A stretch of 56,793 bases of DNA from Bacteroidales bacterium KA00251 (GTDB taxonomy: Bacteria > Bacteroidota > Bacteroidia > Bacteroidales > Porphyromonadaceae), in assembly GCA_001552775.1 (NCBI GenBank), contig KQ959264.1, positions 88,868-145,660 of the forward strand, in the 5' to 3' direction. A program made the translations under genes and the position numbers. The notes under the pieces are model-generated. The model worked only from the letters and a program-made list of their open reading frames with translations. It did no database searches and was not told the DNA's origin. Positions 34,831 to 44,772 of this stretch are shown one piece after another; the stretch's first letter is position 1, and every line of letters starts with the position of its first letter.

Positions 34831-36879
34831 ATGCCAGAAAAAAAGCAATTTAAGAGAACACTTGTAACTAGTGCACTACCCTATGCCAATGGACCAGTCC
34901 ATATAGGACACCTTGCGGGAGTCTATATACCAGCGGATATATATGTCCGCTTCAAACGAATGAAAGGAGAGGAAGTCCTTTTCATAGGAGGTAGCGATGA
35001 GCATGGGGTACCTATCTCTCTAAAAGCTAAAAAGGAAGGAGTCTCGCCTCGAGACATTGTGGATCGATATCATAAGTTGATCAAGGAATCTTTTGAGGAG
35101 TTTGGCATCTCGTTTGACATATATGGACGCACTTCAAGTCCAACTCATGAAAAAACAGCCAGTGATTTCTTCAAAAAACTTTATGAGGAGGGGAAGTTTG
35201 TAGAAGAGATCAACGAGCAGTACTACGACCCTGAAGAAAAAATGTTTCTTGCAGACCGATACATTACTGGTACATGCCCTCATTGTGGGGCCGAAGGTGC
35301 CTATGGAGATCAATGCGAAGTCTGTGGAACCTCGCTAAATGCGACGGAGCTTATCAATCCGAAAAGTGCGATTAGCGGAGCGACTCCAGTACTCAAAGAG
35401 ACTAAGCACTGGTACTTACCCCTCAACCAATACGAATCGTGGTTAAAAGAATGGATCCTTGAAGGGCATAAAGAGTGGAAAAACAATGTCTATGGACAAT
35501 GCAAAAGCTGGCTCGATATGGGGTTGCATCCTCGTGCTGTCAGTAGAGATCTAGACTGGGGTATACCTGTACCTGTAGAGGGAGCTGAGGGAAAGGTACT
35601 TTATGTATGGTTTGACGCCCCTATTGGTTACATTAGCAATACCAAAGAGCTTCTTCCTGAAAGTTGGGAAACCTGGTGGAAGGATTCCTCTACAAGACTG
35701 ATCCATTTTATCGGAAAGGACAATATTGTTTTTCACTGCATTGTCTTTCCCGCCATGCTCAAAGCTGAGGGTAGCTTTATTTTGCCGGACAATGTACCCG
35801 CTAATGAGTTTCTCAACTTAGAGGGGAATAAGATCTCTACAAGTCGCAATTGGGCCGTATGGCTTCACGAATACCTTAGAGACTTTCCAGGCAAGCAAGA
35901 TGTACTTCGCTATGTACTTACGGCCAACGCCCCTGAGACGAAAGACAATGACTTTACATGGACAGACTTTCAAGCACGCAACAACAACGAACTCGTGGCT
36001 ATACTCGGCAATTTTGTGAACCGTAGTCTTGTACTTACCCAAAAGTATTTTAATGGGAAGGTACCTTCTCTAGGAGTGCTTAATGAGTACGACAAAGAAA
36101 CCCTAGAAAGGATGAAAGAGATCATTCCTCAAATCACCGAGCATCTGGAAGGGTTCCGATTTCGCGATGCCCTTAAAGAGGCTATGAACATAGCACGCTT
36201 GGGGAATAAGTATTTAGCAGATACAGAACCTTGGAAGATCATCAAAGAAGACCCCTCAAGAGTCGAAACGATCCTCTATATATCGCTCCAACTTACGGCC
36301 AACCTTGCTATCGCTTTCTCCCCTTTCACACCCTTCGCTTCAAAAAAACTTCTAGCCCTTCTTGCAACAACGCCATTTGAGTGGAAAGACCTGGGAAGGA
36401 TAGACCTTCTTGAGATAGGTCATCAATTAGCAACCCCAGAGCTCCTTTTTGAAAAGATAGAAGATATTGAGGTGGAAAAACAAATGAACCGACTGGCACG
36501 AATTGCAGAAGAAAATAGGCAGCAGGAACGAAAAGCACCAGCTATCCGCACGAACTGTGTTTTTGAGGACTTCGCTAAATGCGACTTCAGAGTAGGTCTT
36601 GTAACCTCATGCAATAGAGTCCCAAAAAGCGACAAACTTCTTGCTCTAACCATCCAAGATGGCACAAAAGAAAGAACCATCTTGTCGGGTATTGCCAAGC
36701 ATTATACGCCTGAAGAGCTTGTAGGAAAAAAGCTTCTGTTTATAGCCAACCTTCCTCCACGTAAGATGATGGGTCGCGAAAGCGAAGGTATGGTACTCTG
36801 TGCTGAAGACTTTGCCACAGAAGAGTTAAAAGTACTTTTTGTAGAGGATAGCCTTTCGCCAGGAAGTACGATCAGCTAA
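34831..36879 (+). CDS. metG: Methionyl-tRNA synthetase
   Basis: Class I synthetase charging tRNA-Met. The HIGH motif is at residues 24-27 (HIGH in [10 protein letters not shown]). The zinc knuckle has four cysteines, about C149, C152, C162 and C165. The KMSKS loop appears as KISTS (about residue 333), the form usual in Bacteroidetes. The C-terminal Trbp111-like tRNA-binding domain (about 575-682) includes FRVGLVTSC and NLPPRKMMG. Its 682 residues are typical of the dimeric form. Confidence 0.96.
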   Translation: MPEKKQFKRTLVTSALPYANGPVHIGHLAGVYIPADIYVRFKRMKGEEVLFIGGSDEHGVPISLKAKKEGVSPRDIVDRYHKLIKESFEEFGISFDIYGRTSSPTHEKTASDFFKKLYEEGKFVEEINEQYYDPEEKMFLADRYITGTCPHCGAEGAYGDQCEVCGTSLNATELINPKSAISGATPVLKETKHWYLPLNQYESWLKEWILEGHKEWKNNVYGQCKSWLDMGLHPRAVSRDLDWGIPVPVEGAEGKVLYVWFDAPIGYISNTKELLPESWETWWKDSSTRLIHFIGKDNIVFHCIVFPAMLKAEGSFILPDNVPANEFLNLEGNKISTSRNWAVWLHEYLRDFPGKQDVLRYVLTANAPETKDNDFTWTDFQARNNNELVAILGNFVNRSLVLTQKYFNGKVPSLGVLNEYDKETLERMKEIIPQITEHLEGFRFRDALKEAMNIARLGNKYLADTEPWKIIKEDPSRVETILYISLQLTANLAIAFSPFTPFASKKLLALLATTPFEWKDLGRIDLLEIGHQLATPELLFEKIEDIEVEKQMNRLARIAEENRQQERKAPAIRTNCVFEDFAKCDFRVGLVTSCNRVPKSDKLLALTIQDGTKERTILSGIAKHYTPEELVGKKLLFIANLPPRKMMGRESEGMVLCAEDFATEELKVLFVEDSLSPGSTIS

Positions 36880-36900
36880 AAAAAACACCGGAGAAGGCTC

Positions 36901-37671
36901 ATGGGATTTAGTCTGATTGATTTCTTTATAATGATAAGTGTGGTGGCTATCATTGCCTGGTTTGCCACCAGAAGCCGACACAAAAGAAAGTATCATATTG
37001 AAGAAAGAGCCTTACTACCAGAAGCGACCGTCTTTACCAATAGCTCCCCCCTACTGAGAATACCTCAAGCAGAGCAAGGTGAAGAACCTTATTTCCTCTG
37101 CTTTGATACAGAGACAGTAGAGCTATTACCCAAAGATTTCTCTTTGAAGTGCACTGAGGAGGGGGTATCAACCCCTCCTCTCGTTGCTCTCTCTTTCAAC
37201 TTGCTGACCCATGAAGGCCACAGCCTTCTTACCCATAGCTCTATCTTGCGTTCAACGGCACCAATTACTCCTAGTGCAACACTTTTTCATGGTATCACAG
37301 AAGAAGAAAGAGCAACGAATGGTCGCAACCCACAGGAAGAGTTTCATGCCTTTTGTCAAGCATTCCAATTATGTCGTGTAGTGGTAGCTCACAATTTAGC
37401 TAGCCACAAGGTCTTTCTTGACAATGATTTCAGGCGTTATAACTTAGATCCTCTTCCATGGGAGGAGAAGCTCTCTTTTTGTACAATGGAAGAGGGATAC
37501 CGCTATCTCAAACAAGTTGATCCATACTATATCGGTGCGTCTCCCTCGCTCAGACTACTATACTCAAAGCTCTACTACGACCGCTATGATATGCACTATT
37601 CCGAAAGTAACAAAAGTATGGCCGATCTACTTCTTGTCTCGGCCTGTCTAGCCTTTCTGTATAATGAATAA
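36901..37671 (+). CDS. Membrane-anchored DnaQ-like 3'-5' exonuclease domain, catalytic residues altered
   Basis: One N-terminal transmembrane segment (about 5-22) is followed by an RNase H-like DEDDh exonuclease fold. Motif I FDTETVE (D69, E71) is intact. In motif II, AHNLASHKVFL has H169 where relatives have the Asp of AHNxxFD. In motif III, ESNKSMAD has N237 where the His of HxxxxD is expected; D242 is kept. Two of the five catalytic positions are therefore changed, so nuclease activity is doubtful. It starts 21 bases after metG and may share its transcript. Role unknown. Confidence 0.7.
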   Translation: MGFSLIDFFIMISVVAIIAWFATRSRHKRKYHIEERALLPEATVFTNSSPLLRIPQAEQGEEPYFLCFDTETVELLPKDFSLKCTEEGVSTPPLVALSFNLLTHEGHSLLTHSSILRSTAPITPSATLFHGITEEERATNGRNPQEEFHAFCQAFQLCRVVVAHNLASHKVFLDNDFRRYNLDPLPWEEKLSFCTMEEGYRYLKQVDPYYIGASPSLRLLYSKLYYDRYDMHYSESNKSMADLLLVSACLAFLYNE

Positions 37672-37746
37672 AGCTTATTACTACTCTTCCACCACTCCCT
37701 ATTCTCAAATAGAAAAGGAAAATGAATAGGAAGGATAGGAAAAGGC

Positions 37747-37754
37747 TAACTTTG
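37747..37754 (+). promoter_or_regulatory. -7 box ahead of the DUF2520-kdsC-maf genes
   Basis: TAACTTTG, an exact TAnnTTTG match, 92 bases upstream of the DUF2520 gene, in a 175-base spacer. Confidence 0.5.
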
Positions 37755-37846
37755 TAAAGAATATAGAATAGCATCTTTCTGCAAAATTTATGCTTAAAGT
37801 TGTACCTTAAAGACAGGAAAAGCTTTTCTAGAGCAACGCGACAACA

Positions 37847-38650
37847 ATGTGGTCGAAAATTGTAATTATAGGAGCAGGTGGAGTAGCTGAGAGTTTGCTC
37901 TACAACCTTGCTCGACACCAGCTTCACCCGATAGCAATCTACAATCGGACGCGAGATAAAGCTCTCGCTTTGGCAAATCGCTACAGTCCATCAACAGATG
38001 TCGTTGATCAACTGGCAAAAATACCCCTTGATGCAGATGGCTATCTTTTTGCTCTTAGCGATTCGGCTATTCCCGAAGTTGCTTCAATGATGCCCTCTAC
38101 TGGGGGGACATGGATGCACACCTCTGCAACAGTCTCCTTGGAAACCCTTACCCACTATCATAGCCAGTCGGCGATTTTCTACCCACTCAACACCTTTTCC
38201 TCTCACATTGCTGTAAAACTAGAGGGGACTCCCCTCTTTTATGAAACAAAGAGTGATGATGCTCTTTGCTATCTGCTGAGCTTAGCAAAGACTTTAGCTG
38301 TACGTCCCATCACAAGTACGCTTGAATTGCGGCGAAAAATGCATGTGGCAGCTGTATTTTCCTGCAATTTTGTAAATCATCTCTTGACAAAAGCCAGCTT
38401 TCTAATGGAAAAAGAAGGACTTCCTTTTGATCTGCTTATGCCTCTTGTGGAGGAGACTATTCGTAAAGCCTTTGCTGAAGCTCCAGCTTCTGTGCAGACT
38501 GGTCCAGCTAGAAGAGGCGACCTTATTACTATTGAAAGACACCGCAAGGAACTTCAAGAAATGGCCCCCGACTTTATTCCTCTTTACGATCTTCTCTCAT
38601 CTTCCATTCTCAAACAGTACCACTCCTCTAGCTCTTTATCTCATGAGTAG
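37847..38650 (+). CDS. Rossmann-like and DUF2520 domain protein
   Basis: The N-terminal NAD(P)-binding fold begins IVIIGAGGVAESLLYNLA (glycines from about residue 9), with IYNRTRDKA after the second strand. The C-terminal helical DUF2520 domain contains AAVFSCNFVNHLLTKA and QTGPARRGD. The architecture resembles prephenate/6-phosphogluconate dehydrogenase-like oxidoreductases, but the substrate is unknown. At 267 residues it is the usual size. Its last 8 bases overlap the start of kdsC, so the two are translationally coupled. Confidence 0.85.
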   Translation: MWSKIVIIGAGGVAESLLYNLARHQLHPIAIYNRTRDKALALANRYSPSTDVVDQLAKIPLDADGYLFALSDSAIPEVASMMPSTGGTWMHTSATVSLETLTHYHSQSAIFYPLNTFSSHIAVKLEGTPLFYETKSDDALCYLLSLAKTLAVRPITSTLELRRKMHVAAVFSCNFVNHLLTKASFLMEKEGLPFDLLMPLVEETIRKAFAEAPASVQTGPARRGDLITIERHRKELQEMAPDFIPLYDLLSSSILKQYHSSSSLSHE

Positions 38651-39167
38651 TATTCCTTACGATCTTACCCAAATTAAGGCCTTTGTCTTTGATGTTGATG
38701 GTGTGTTAAGCAAAAACATATTAGCTCTCAATGAGCAAGGTGTACCCTTACGTACAGTCAACGTAAAAGATGGTTTTGCCATTCACATGGCTCTCTGCAG
38801 AGGCTATGTTGTAGCTGTGATCACAGGCGGGAACAATCAAGAAATGGCACAAAGAATGTCGCATCTAGGTGTGAGAGATTACTTCAATGCCACTCGCAAT
38901 AAACTAGCAGACTACAACCAACTAAAAAAGAAGTATGGACTACACGACGAGGAGGTCGCTTTTGTAGGAGACGACCTTCCTGATCTAGAAGTACTCCAAA
39001 CTTGTGGTCTTGCTGTAGCCCCTCTAGATGCGTGCAGTGAAGTCCAAGAGGTAGCCGACTACATTTCTCCTCTCAAGGGAGGAGAAGGAGTAGCAAGAGA
39101 TCTTATTGAGCAGGTACTTAGAGCCCAAGGTAATTGGCATCTCAAAGAGGTAGAACTTGATTGGTAG
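38643..39167 (+). CDS. kdsC: KdsC-type HAD phosphatase (KDO-8-phosphate phosphatase)
   Basis: Removes phosphate from KDO-8-phosphate in lipopolysaccharide core synthesis, if the subfamily call is right. It is a small C0-type HAD without a cap: FDVDGVLS (motif I), then ITGG (motif II), a Lys near RNKLADY (motif III) and VGDDLPDLEVL (motif IV). The frame is open far upstream, but that part lies inside the preceding gene, so I use the ATG giving MSSIPYDL, for 174 residues. Maf follows after 24 bases. Confidence 0.85.
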   Translation: MSSIPYDLTQIKAFVFDVDGVLSKNILALNEQGVPLRTVNVKDGFAIHMALCRGYVVAVITGGNNQEMAQRMSHLGVRDYFNATRNKLADYNQLKKKYGLHDEEVAFVGDDLPDLEVLQTCGLAVAPLDACSEVQEVADYISPLKGGEGVARDLIEQVLRAQGNWHLKEVELDW

Positions 39168-39191
39168 AACTGTTTTTCACTATAATCTTAT

Positions 39192-39791
39192 ATGCTTACT
39201 CTTCCCTATCACCTTGTATTAGGATCTCAATCTCCTCGCAGAGCAGAACTGCTCAAAGGACTAGACATTCCTTTTGAAGTAAGAGCTTTACCCAATCACA
39301 AAGAAGAATATCCTAAAGATCTTCCTCTTGAGCAGATACCTTTGTACTTAGCTAAACAGAAAGCCACTTACTACATCAATTCTCTAAAACAAAATGAACT
39401 ATTAATCACTGCCGACACGGTGGTCATCGTAAAGGAGAGGGTACTCGGCAAGCCTTCCAACCATGAAGAAGCTACAAAGATGCTTCAGATGCTTTCGGAC
39501 AATTGCCACACTGTAGTTACGGGTGTAGCCTTTTCTCGTCCTTCAGGTATTCTCAAGGCATTTAGCTCTAAAAGCCAAGTATTCTTTGCCAAGCTGAGTA
39601 AAGACGAAATCAACTACTACCTTGATCACTACAAGCCATACGACAAAGCTGGTAGCTATGGAATACAAGAATGGATTGGCTATGTGGGGATTCAGCGTAT
39701 TGAGGGATCTTTTTACAACGTAATGGGTCTTCCTATTCATTTGGTCTATCAAACCTTAAAGTCATGGGAAGACACTAGTAACTTGGTATAA
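39192..39791 (+). CDS. maf: Maf-family nucleoside triphosphate pyrophosphatase
   Basis: House-cleaning hydrolase, probably of dTTP/UTP. The signature LGSQSPRRAELLKGL is at residues 10-24. The ITADTVV, GKPSNHEEA and YDKAGSYGIQ motifs are all present. Its 199 residues are standard. Last of the DUF2520-kdsC-maf group. Confidence 0.93.
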   Translation: MLTLPYHLVLGSQSPRRAELLKGLDIPFEVRALPNHKEEYPKDLPLEQIPLYLAKQKATYYINSLKQNELLITADTVVIVKERVLGKPSNHEEATKMLQMLSDNCHTVVTGVAFSRPSGILKAFSSKSQVFFAKLSKDEINYYLDHYKPYDKAGSYGIQEWIGYVGIQRIEGSFYNVMGLPIHLVYQTLKSWEDTSNLV

Positions 39792-39842
39792 TAGGGTCCT
39801 TTATCCTACAAAAGCAATCCCCTTTTCTAGATAAAACTCTGT

Positions 39843-42800
39843 ATGAATACTTCTTCTAAATTATTAACGGTATATACTGCCTCTGCGGGGTCCGGAAAAA
39901 CCTATACACTGACTCGCGACTTTATCGCCTTTGCTCTCAGTCAAAACGAAAAAAACTACTTCCGCCATGTACTAGCAATAACTTTTACACGTAAAGCGAC
40001 CAAAGAGATGAAAGATCGCATCGTAAAGGAGCTTTACAAGTTGGCTACAGGAAAGAGCACAGCTAGCTACATTGCTGAACTAAAACAAATAACCCATCTT
40101 GGTGGGACCGAACTGCAAAGCAGAGCAAAGCAAACACTTTCTGCTCTTCTTACCGACTACACCTCCTTTCGCGTAAAAACAATAGACTCCTTTTTTGAAG
40201 ATATTGTACGAAGTTTTGCATCGGAGATAGGATACAGCAATCGCTACAAAATAGAACTTGATGCAGAGACTCGTCTGCATCGTGCTACCCTGCAGTTACT
40301 AAGCAACATTCAACCTCAAGGAGAATTTGAAGAGAGTTATACTCGTGTAAAGGAGCTTGTAGAAGATGCTGTAGCCGAGGGAAAAAGGTACAGCATCACG
40401 AAAACTGTAGAAAGTCTCGGAAGAAAGCTTTTTTATGAAACCTCCATAGACAGTACCGAAGACGGTAGCCTTCCTAGTAACAAGGCCATATCTTCTATTC
40501 GGAAGACCTTAGAAGAATATTTAACCAAGGTTGAAGGCAAATGCCAGCAAAGAGGATCTTCACAAGAAAAGATTTTCAGCACTTCTGCAAAGTATATTCT
40601 TGATCAGCTCTCTGTAATTGGCACCCTAGCTGACATTAAAGAGACGTTGAGAGAAATGGGGAAAAGTAGCAACAGCATGCTTCTGCACTCCTCACAGGCT
40701 TTCATTAGGGAGATCATTCAAGATAGTGACACTCCTTTTATATATGAGCGAGTAGGCACTCAGGTCAATCACTATTTGATCGATGAATTTCAAGACACTT
40801 CACGGCTTCAATTTCAAAATCTTCGCCCGCTTTTAGAGAATAGTCTTGCGAGAGGCTACAGAAACCTTGTCGTCGGAGATATAAAACAAAGTATTTACAA
40901 GTTTAGGCACTGTGATCGTACTCTTCTTAGCAAGTCCATTTTTAATAAATTCAAGGACCATGCACAAAAAAAGAACCTAGGGTATAACTGGAGAAGTGCA
41001 AAGGAGATTGTGGATTTTAACAACACTCTTTTCAACACGATTCCTACTCTTGTAAAACAGTCTTTAGAAGAGGTAATCAAGGATTCGCTAAAGAAACACG
41101 ATAAACACAACACATTAGACCCCGTTGCAAGAGAAAGATTAGTAAGGATGCCCTCTGATATCTCAGAGAACTACAAAGAGGTTGCACAAGAAGTACCCAT
41201 TGGGAGTACTAAACACGGTGGGATTGAAGTTAAATCCGTAGAAGATGAAAATTCTATTGCCACAAGCCTTCCTGAAACGATCCTTGAACTCGTGGAAAAG
41301 AAAGGCTACTCGCCTTCGGACATTGCTATCCTATGCTATAGAAATAGCGAAGTAGCCTCCATCGCGTCTATTCTTTTGCAATATTCCAAAGAACATCCAG
41401 AAAAGGCTCAACAACTCCGTTTTACAGGCTCTGAGGCTCTACATATTACAAACTCTCAGCTGATAGGATTCATTATCGAGCTATTTCGTGCACTCAATGC
41501 TCCTGAAAACATGAGTTCTCTCGAAATGGCACGATTTCGCTATGAATATCTTCGACGACAGTGTCCCTCAATCAAGACTCCACAAGAGGGATTTGAAAAG
41601 CTATTTTCCACACTACAAAGTCAGATTGATCACGTCAACCTCTACGACCTTACAGAGCTTTCCATCAAACTCTCCCTGCCCATGATCAAGGAGGAGGAAA
41701 GTCCTTATCTAATGATGTTTTTAGATCTTGTATCTACCTTTTCAAAAGAAGAGGTTGCTGACCTCTACTCGTTTCTATACTGGTGGGATGAAAAAGGATG
41801 CAAGACCGATTTACCTGCGGAAAACATGTCTAATGCCATTCGTCTGCTCACATTGCACAAGTCAAAAGGTCTAGAGTTTCCGATCGTACTTCTGCCCTTT
41901 CCCACTTGGGATTTAGGAGTCGGTAAAGCTGGTATTAGCGAGTTACTTCGAGTACGCTTACCAAAAAATTTCAAAGGACAGACAGGGTGTAGCGATCTAG
42001 ATGCTACCTACGTAAAACAAGTTTCAAAACTTGCCGATACGATCTTTATTAAAGACTACTACAATGAAGTAACTGCCAACATAATAGATCGGCTTAACCT
42101 CTTTTATGTTGCAACAACTCGAGCTGAACTAGGATTGATTTTATGGCTCCAAAAAGACCAATCAAATATAAAGAAACCCACTAAAACGAGTTTTCCATTG
42201 GAGTACTTCGTGAGTCTGGCAATAGTTGCCCTTGATAATCTTCCTCCTATCCCCGAATGTAGCGTAAAAAGTGAATCTTCGGCAGATGAAAAACTAATTC
42301 TTCCTTCATTGGAGAAGCTTTTTGGAACTCAAAAAAACACACTTTTAATCCGACGCTCGGGAGAATGTCACTTCAAAGACAATGAGCGCATCAAATATGG
42401 CTCAACAATGCATGAACTAATGAGCAAGCTTACCTCGACAAAGGATTGTGAACGACTTCTCAATGAGGCTGAAAAGGAAGGGAAGATTACCCCGAGCAAG
42501 ATTTCTGAGGCAAAAGCAATGCTTGAAAAAGCTCTCAACGACCCAATTGTTTCCTCCTGGTTTTCACAAGATGTAATGGTATTTCCAGAACAAAACATCA
42601 TCTCTCCCAAAGAGATTCACTTTTCCCGACCAGATCGTGTGGTAATATTACCTAATGCCACTGCTGTAGTTATTGACTATAAGTTTGGAAAGGAAGAGCC
42701 AGGTTATACTCATCAAGTAGAAAGATACTGCAAGCTTGTTGAAAAAGTGGGATACAGCAACGTTGAGGGATTCTTATTGTATCTTTGCGAAGACAATTAT

Positions 42801-42854
42801 AAGGTAGAGAAGGTTTACACCAGTAATTCTACAAATACTTTTTCCGAATACTAA
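39843..42854 (+). CDS. UvrD/RecB-like helicase-nuclease (AddA-like)
   Basis: Superfamily 1A helicase with a C-terminal RecB-type nuclease domain, expected to process double-strand breaks. Walker A is ASAGSGKTYT (residues 13-22). The AITFTRKATKEMKDRI motif follows, and the Walker B region is LIDEFQDTS (D314). Motif V/VI parts LTLHKSKGLEFPIVLLP and FYVATTRAE are present. The nuclease core VIDYKFGKE (D945, K947) and QVERYC near the end are intact. The length is 1,003 residues. The AddB-like partner is not next to it, and a complex with a distant partner is possible. Confidence 0.88.
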   Translation: MNTSSKLLTVYTASAGSGKTYTLTRDFIAFALSQNEKNYFRHVLAITFTRKATKEMKDRIVKELYKLATGKSTASYIAELKQITHLGGTELQSRAKQTLSALLTDYTSFRVKTIDSFFEDIVRSFASEIGYSNRYKIELDAETRLHRATLQLLSNIQPQGEFEESYTRVKELVEDAVAEGKRYSITKTVESLGRKLFYETSIDSTEDGSLPSNKAISSIRKTLEEYLTKVEGKCQQRGSSQEKIFSTSAKYILDQLSVIGTLADIKETLREMGKSSNSMLLHSSQAFIREIIQDSDTPFIYERVGTQVNHYLIDEFQDTSRLQFQNLRPLLENSLARGYRNLVVGDIKQSIYKFRHCDRTLLSKSIFNKFKDHAQKKNLGYNWRSAKEIVDFNNTLFNTIPTLVKQSLEEVIKDSLKKHDKHNTLDPVARERLVRMPSDISENYKEVAQEVPIGSTKHGGIEVKSVEDENSIATSLPETILELVEKKGYSPSDIAILCYRNSEVASIASILLQYSKEHPEKAQQLRFTGSEALHITNSQLIGFIIELFRALNAPENMSSLEMARFRYEYLRRQCPSIKTPQEGFEKLFSTLQSQIDHVNLYDLTELSIKLSLPMIKEEESPYLMMFLDLVSTFSKEEVADLYSFLYWWDEKGCKTDLPAENMSNAIRLLTLHKSKGLEFPIVLLPFPTWDLGVGKAGISELLRVRLPKNFKGQTGCSDLDATYVKQVSKLADTIFIKDYYNEVTANIIDRLNLFYVATTRAELGLILWLQKDQSNIKKPTKTSFPLEYFVSLAIVALDNLPPIPECSVKSESSADEKLILPSLEKLFGTQKNTLLIRRSGECHFKDNERIKYGSTMHELMSKLTSTKDCERLLNEAEKEGKITPSKISEAKAMLEKALNDPIVSSWFSQDVMVFPEQNIISPKEIHFSRPDRVVILPNATAVVIDYKFGKEEPGYTHQVERYCKLVEKVGYSNVEGFLLYLCEDNYKVEKVYTSNSTNTFSEY

Positions 42855-42890
42855 AACGAAAATTCATCACTTCATAAAGTAGGAACTAGA

Positions 42891-43622
42891 ATGACGACAG
42901 AAACAAAAGAAACGCTTATTCCTAAAAAAAGACGATTTTTCATCCATCACGAAGGATTTCACCTTCTTCTTGGAGCTTTTTTCCTCCTTTTACTTCTTAA
43001 CTGGATCATAGCTTCCTTTATTAATCTATTATCCCTGAGTATAGTAGTAGCTACAATTTCAGTGGGATTCCTTGCTCTTGCACTCAATTTTTTCCGCAAT
43101 CCACGTAGAGAGAACCCTCAAGCAGACATACCCAACGTTATCACCTCACCCTGTGATGGCAAGCTAGTCGTAATAGAGGAAGTCTATGAAGAAGAGATCC
43201 TTCAAGAGCGATGCCTCAAAGTTTCCATCTTTATGTCAATATTTGATGTCCATATTAATTGGGTGGCTGTAAAAGGATGCGTCACTCATGTGTCTCATCA
43301 AGAAGGCAACTACCTAATGGCTTACCTTCCTAAAAGTAGTACAGAAAATGAACGCTCGGCAGTCGTGATACAAACTCCAGAAGGACATAGAGTACTCGAA
43401 AGACAAATTGCAGGAGCAGTAGCAAGACGTATATCTACTTATGTGATGGAGGGCGAGGAAGTCACAGGCAATACTTCTCTCGGCTTTATCAAATTTGGCT
43501 CGCGGATAGACCTTTATCTACCACTTGGTACAGAAATCAATCTTCCCATAGGAAGTAAAGTAACTGGTAATACTACCATTCTTGGCACCCTACCATCCAA
43601 AGAAACCAGCGTTGGCATGTAA
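42891..43622 (+). CDS. psd: Phosphatidylserine decarboxylase
   Basis: Pyruvoyl enzyme making phosphatidylethanolamine. Two membrane segments lie near residues 22-65. SPCDGKLVVIEEV and FMSIFDVHINWVAVKG (with the conserved DVH) follow. The self-cleavage site is FGSR in IKFGSRIDLYLP, with S204 becoming the pyruvoyl group. At 243 residues it is close to the short, PssA-linked class of this enzyme. pssA follows after 11 bases. Confidence 0.95.
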   Translation: MTTETKETLIPKKRRFFIHHEGFHLLLGAFFLLLLLNWIIASFINLLSLSIVVATISVGFLALALNFFRNPRRENPQADIPNVITSPCDGKLVVIEEVYEEEILQERCLKVSIFMSIFDVHINWVAVKGCVTHVSHQEGNYLMAYLPKSSTENERSAVVIQTPEGHRVLERQIAGAVARRISTYVMEGEEVTGNTSLGFIKFGSRIDLYLPLGTEINLPIGSKVTGNTTILGTLPSKETSVGM

Positions 43623-43633
43623 GAGAAACACCC

Positions 43634-44374
43634 ATGAAAAAACTCATCTCTTTCATTCCCAATCTTCTTACTCTGTGCAACCTCCTTTGTGGAGGATTGT
43701 CTATTTGTGCTCTCCTTTTAGGGGGAAACAGCCTTTTCTATGTTTCCTTATTTCTTCTCTTGGCAGCTCTCTTTGATGTACTAGACGGGCTGGTTGCACG
43801 CCTAATTGGTGCAGAAAGTGCAATTGGAGCAGACCTTGACTCTCTCAGTGATGTCGTATCCTTTGGCATAGCTCCCACACTACTAGTCTGTTACTCTCTA
43901 AAAGATTGGTTTCTCTCGGGAGTAGCTACAGACTTTTTTTTCTTGATTCCCCTCTTCATTCCTGCACTCTGCGGAGCCTATCGTCTAGCCCGATTCAATA
44001 ATAGCAAGGAACATTCCTCTTTTTTCACGGGAATGCCAATTCCTGCAAATGCTCTTTTCTGGGTAGGTTATGCATTTGTATTGAAAGAGTTGTCCTCCAA
44101 CGAGACGATTTCGCCTAGATTGCTCTATGGGCTTACTCTACTTATGGCTCTCGTCTTGGGTTTCTTAATGGTATCTCGCTTCCATTTTCTTTCTTTCAAG
44201 GGGCTATCTTCTAAAACAGGACTAGCGCGAATCGTTTTACTTGCATGGATTTCGCTAGGTGTACTCCTAGTTTTCTTACTTCTATTTATGGGGATAAAAG
44301 CCCTTGCTGTCTTTATCTTGGGGTACGCTATCCTCTCCATTTGTCTCAATCCTCTCATCGCCAAAAAACAATAA
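43634..44374 (+). CDS. pssA: CDP-diacylglycerol--serine O-phosphatidyltransferase
   Basis: Makes phosphatidylserine, the substrate of the adjacent Psd. The CDP-alcohol phosphotransferase motif is complete: D48, D51-G52, A55-R56, G65, D69 and D73. About seven or eight hydrophobic segments span the protein. Its 246 residues are normal. Operon psd-pssA-DUF4834. Confidence 0.95.
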   Translation: MKKLISFIPNLLTLCNLLCGGLSICALLLGGNSLFYVSLFLLLAALFDVLDGLVARLIGAESAIGADLDSLSDVVSFGIAPTLLVCYSLKDWFLSGVATDFFFLIPLFIPALCGAYRLARFNNSKEHSSFFTGMPIPANALFWVGYAFVLKELSSNETISPRLLYGLTLLMALVLGFLMVSRFHFLSFKGLSSKTGLARIVLLAWISLGVLLVFLLLFMGIKALAVFILGYAILSICLNPLIAKKQ

Positions 44375-44411
44375 AGGTAACCACTCCTTTTCTCATAAAT
44401 AAACAGCTGTC

Positions 44412-44675
44412 ATGACTTTCTTTTTAGTTTTTCTTTCCCTCATCATCCTCTTTTGTTACCTCTTGAGGCGAAGAATTGCATTATGGCTTTTAAGAAGACT
44501 CCAAAACTTCAATCCTTATACTACACATAGGGGGTCCTCCTTTTCTCGGAGACAACAGTCTCCTCAAGAATCTCCTAAGAAGGAGAAGATAGATACGCAA
44601 GAAATGATGAAAAGACATCTTAGCAAAGAAAACAGCAAGTATGTAGACTTTACCGAAGAAAAGGAAGAGCGGTAG
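44412..44675 (+). CDS. DUF4834-like small membrane protein
   Basis: 87 residues: one N-terminal transmembrane segment (about 3-20), an Arg-rich stretch (RRRIALWLLRRLQ), then a polar tail ending in the acidic KYVDFTEEKEER. Small proteins of this shape follow pssA in many Bacteroidales and are called DUF4834. Function unknown. It lies 37 bases after pssA. Confidence 0.7.
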   Translation: MTFFLVFLSLIILFCYLLRRRIALWLLRRLQNFNPYTTHRGSSFSRRQQSPQESPKKEKIDTQEMMKRHLSKENSKYVDFTEEKEER

Positions 44676-44772
44676 GCTTCCTTTTTCGCATACGGATCAA
44701 CTCTCCGTCAACAGCGATAAAACCACCCTCTCATAGAAACCTTTTCCGCAAACACATTTCGTCTAATCTCCC

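Noticed and set aside
38118-38133. Another CAACAGTCTC copy as part of the dispersed palindrome family
   Set aside because: Single arm inside a conserved coding region; most likely coincidence.
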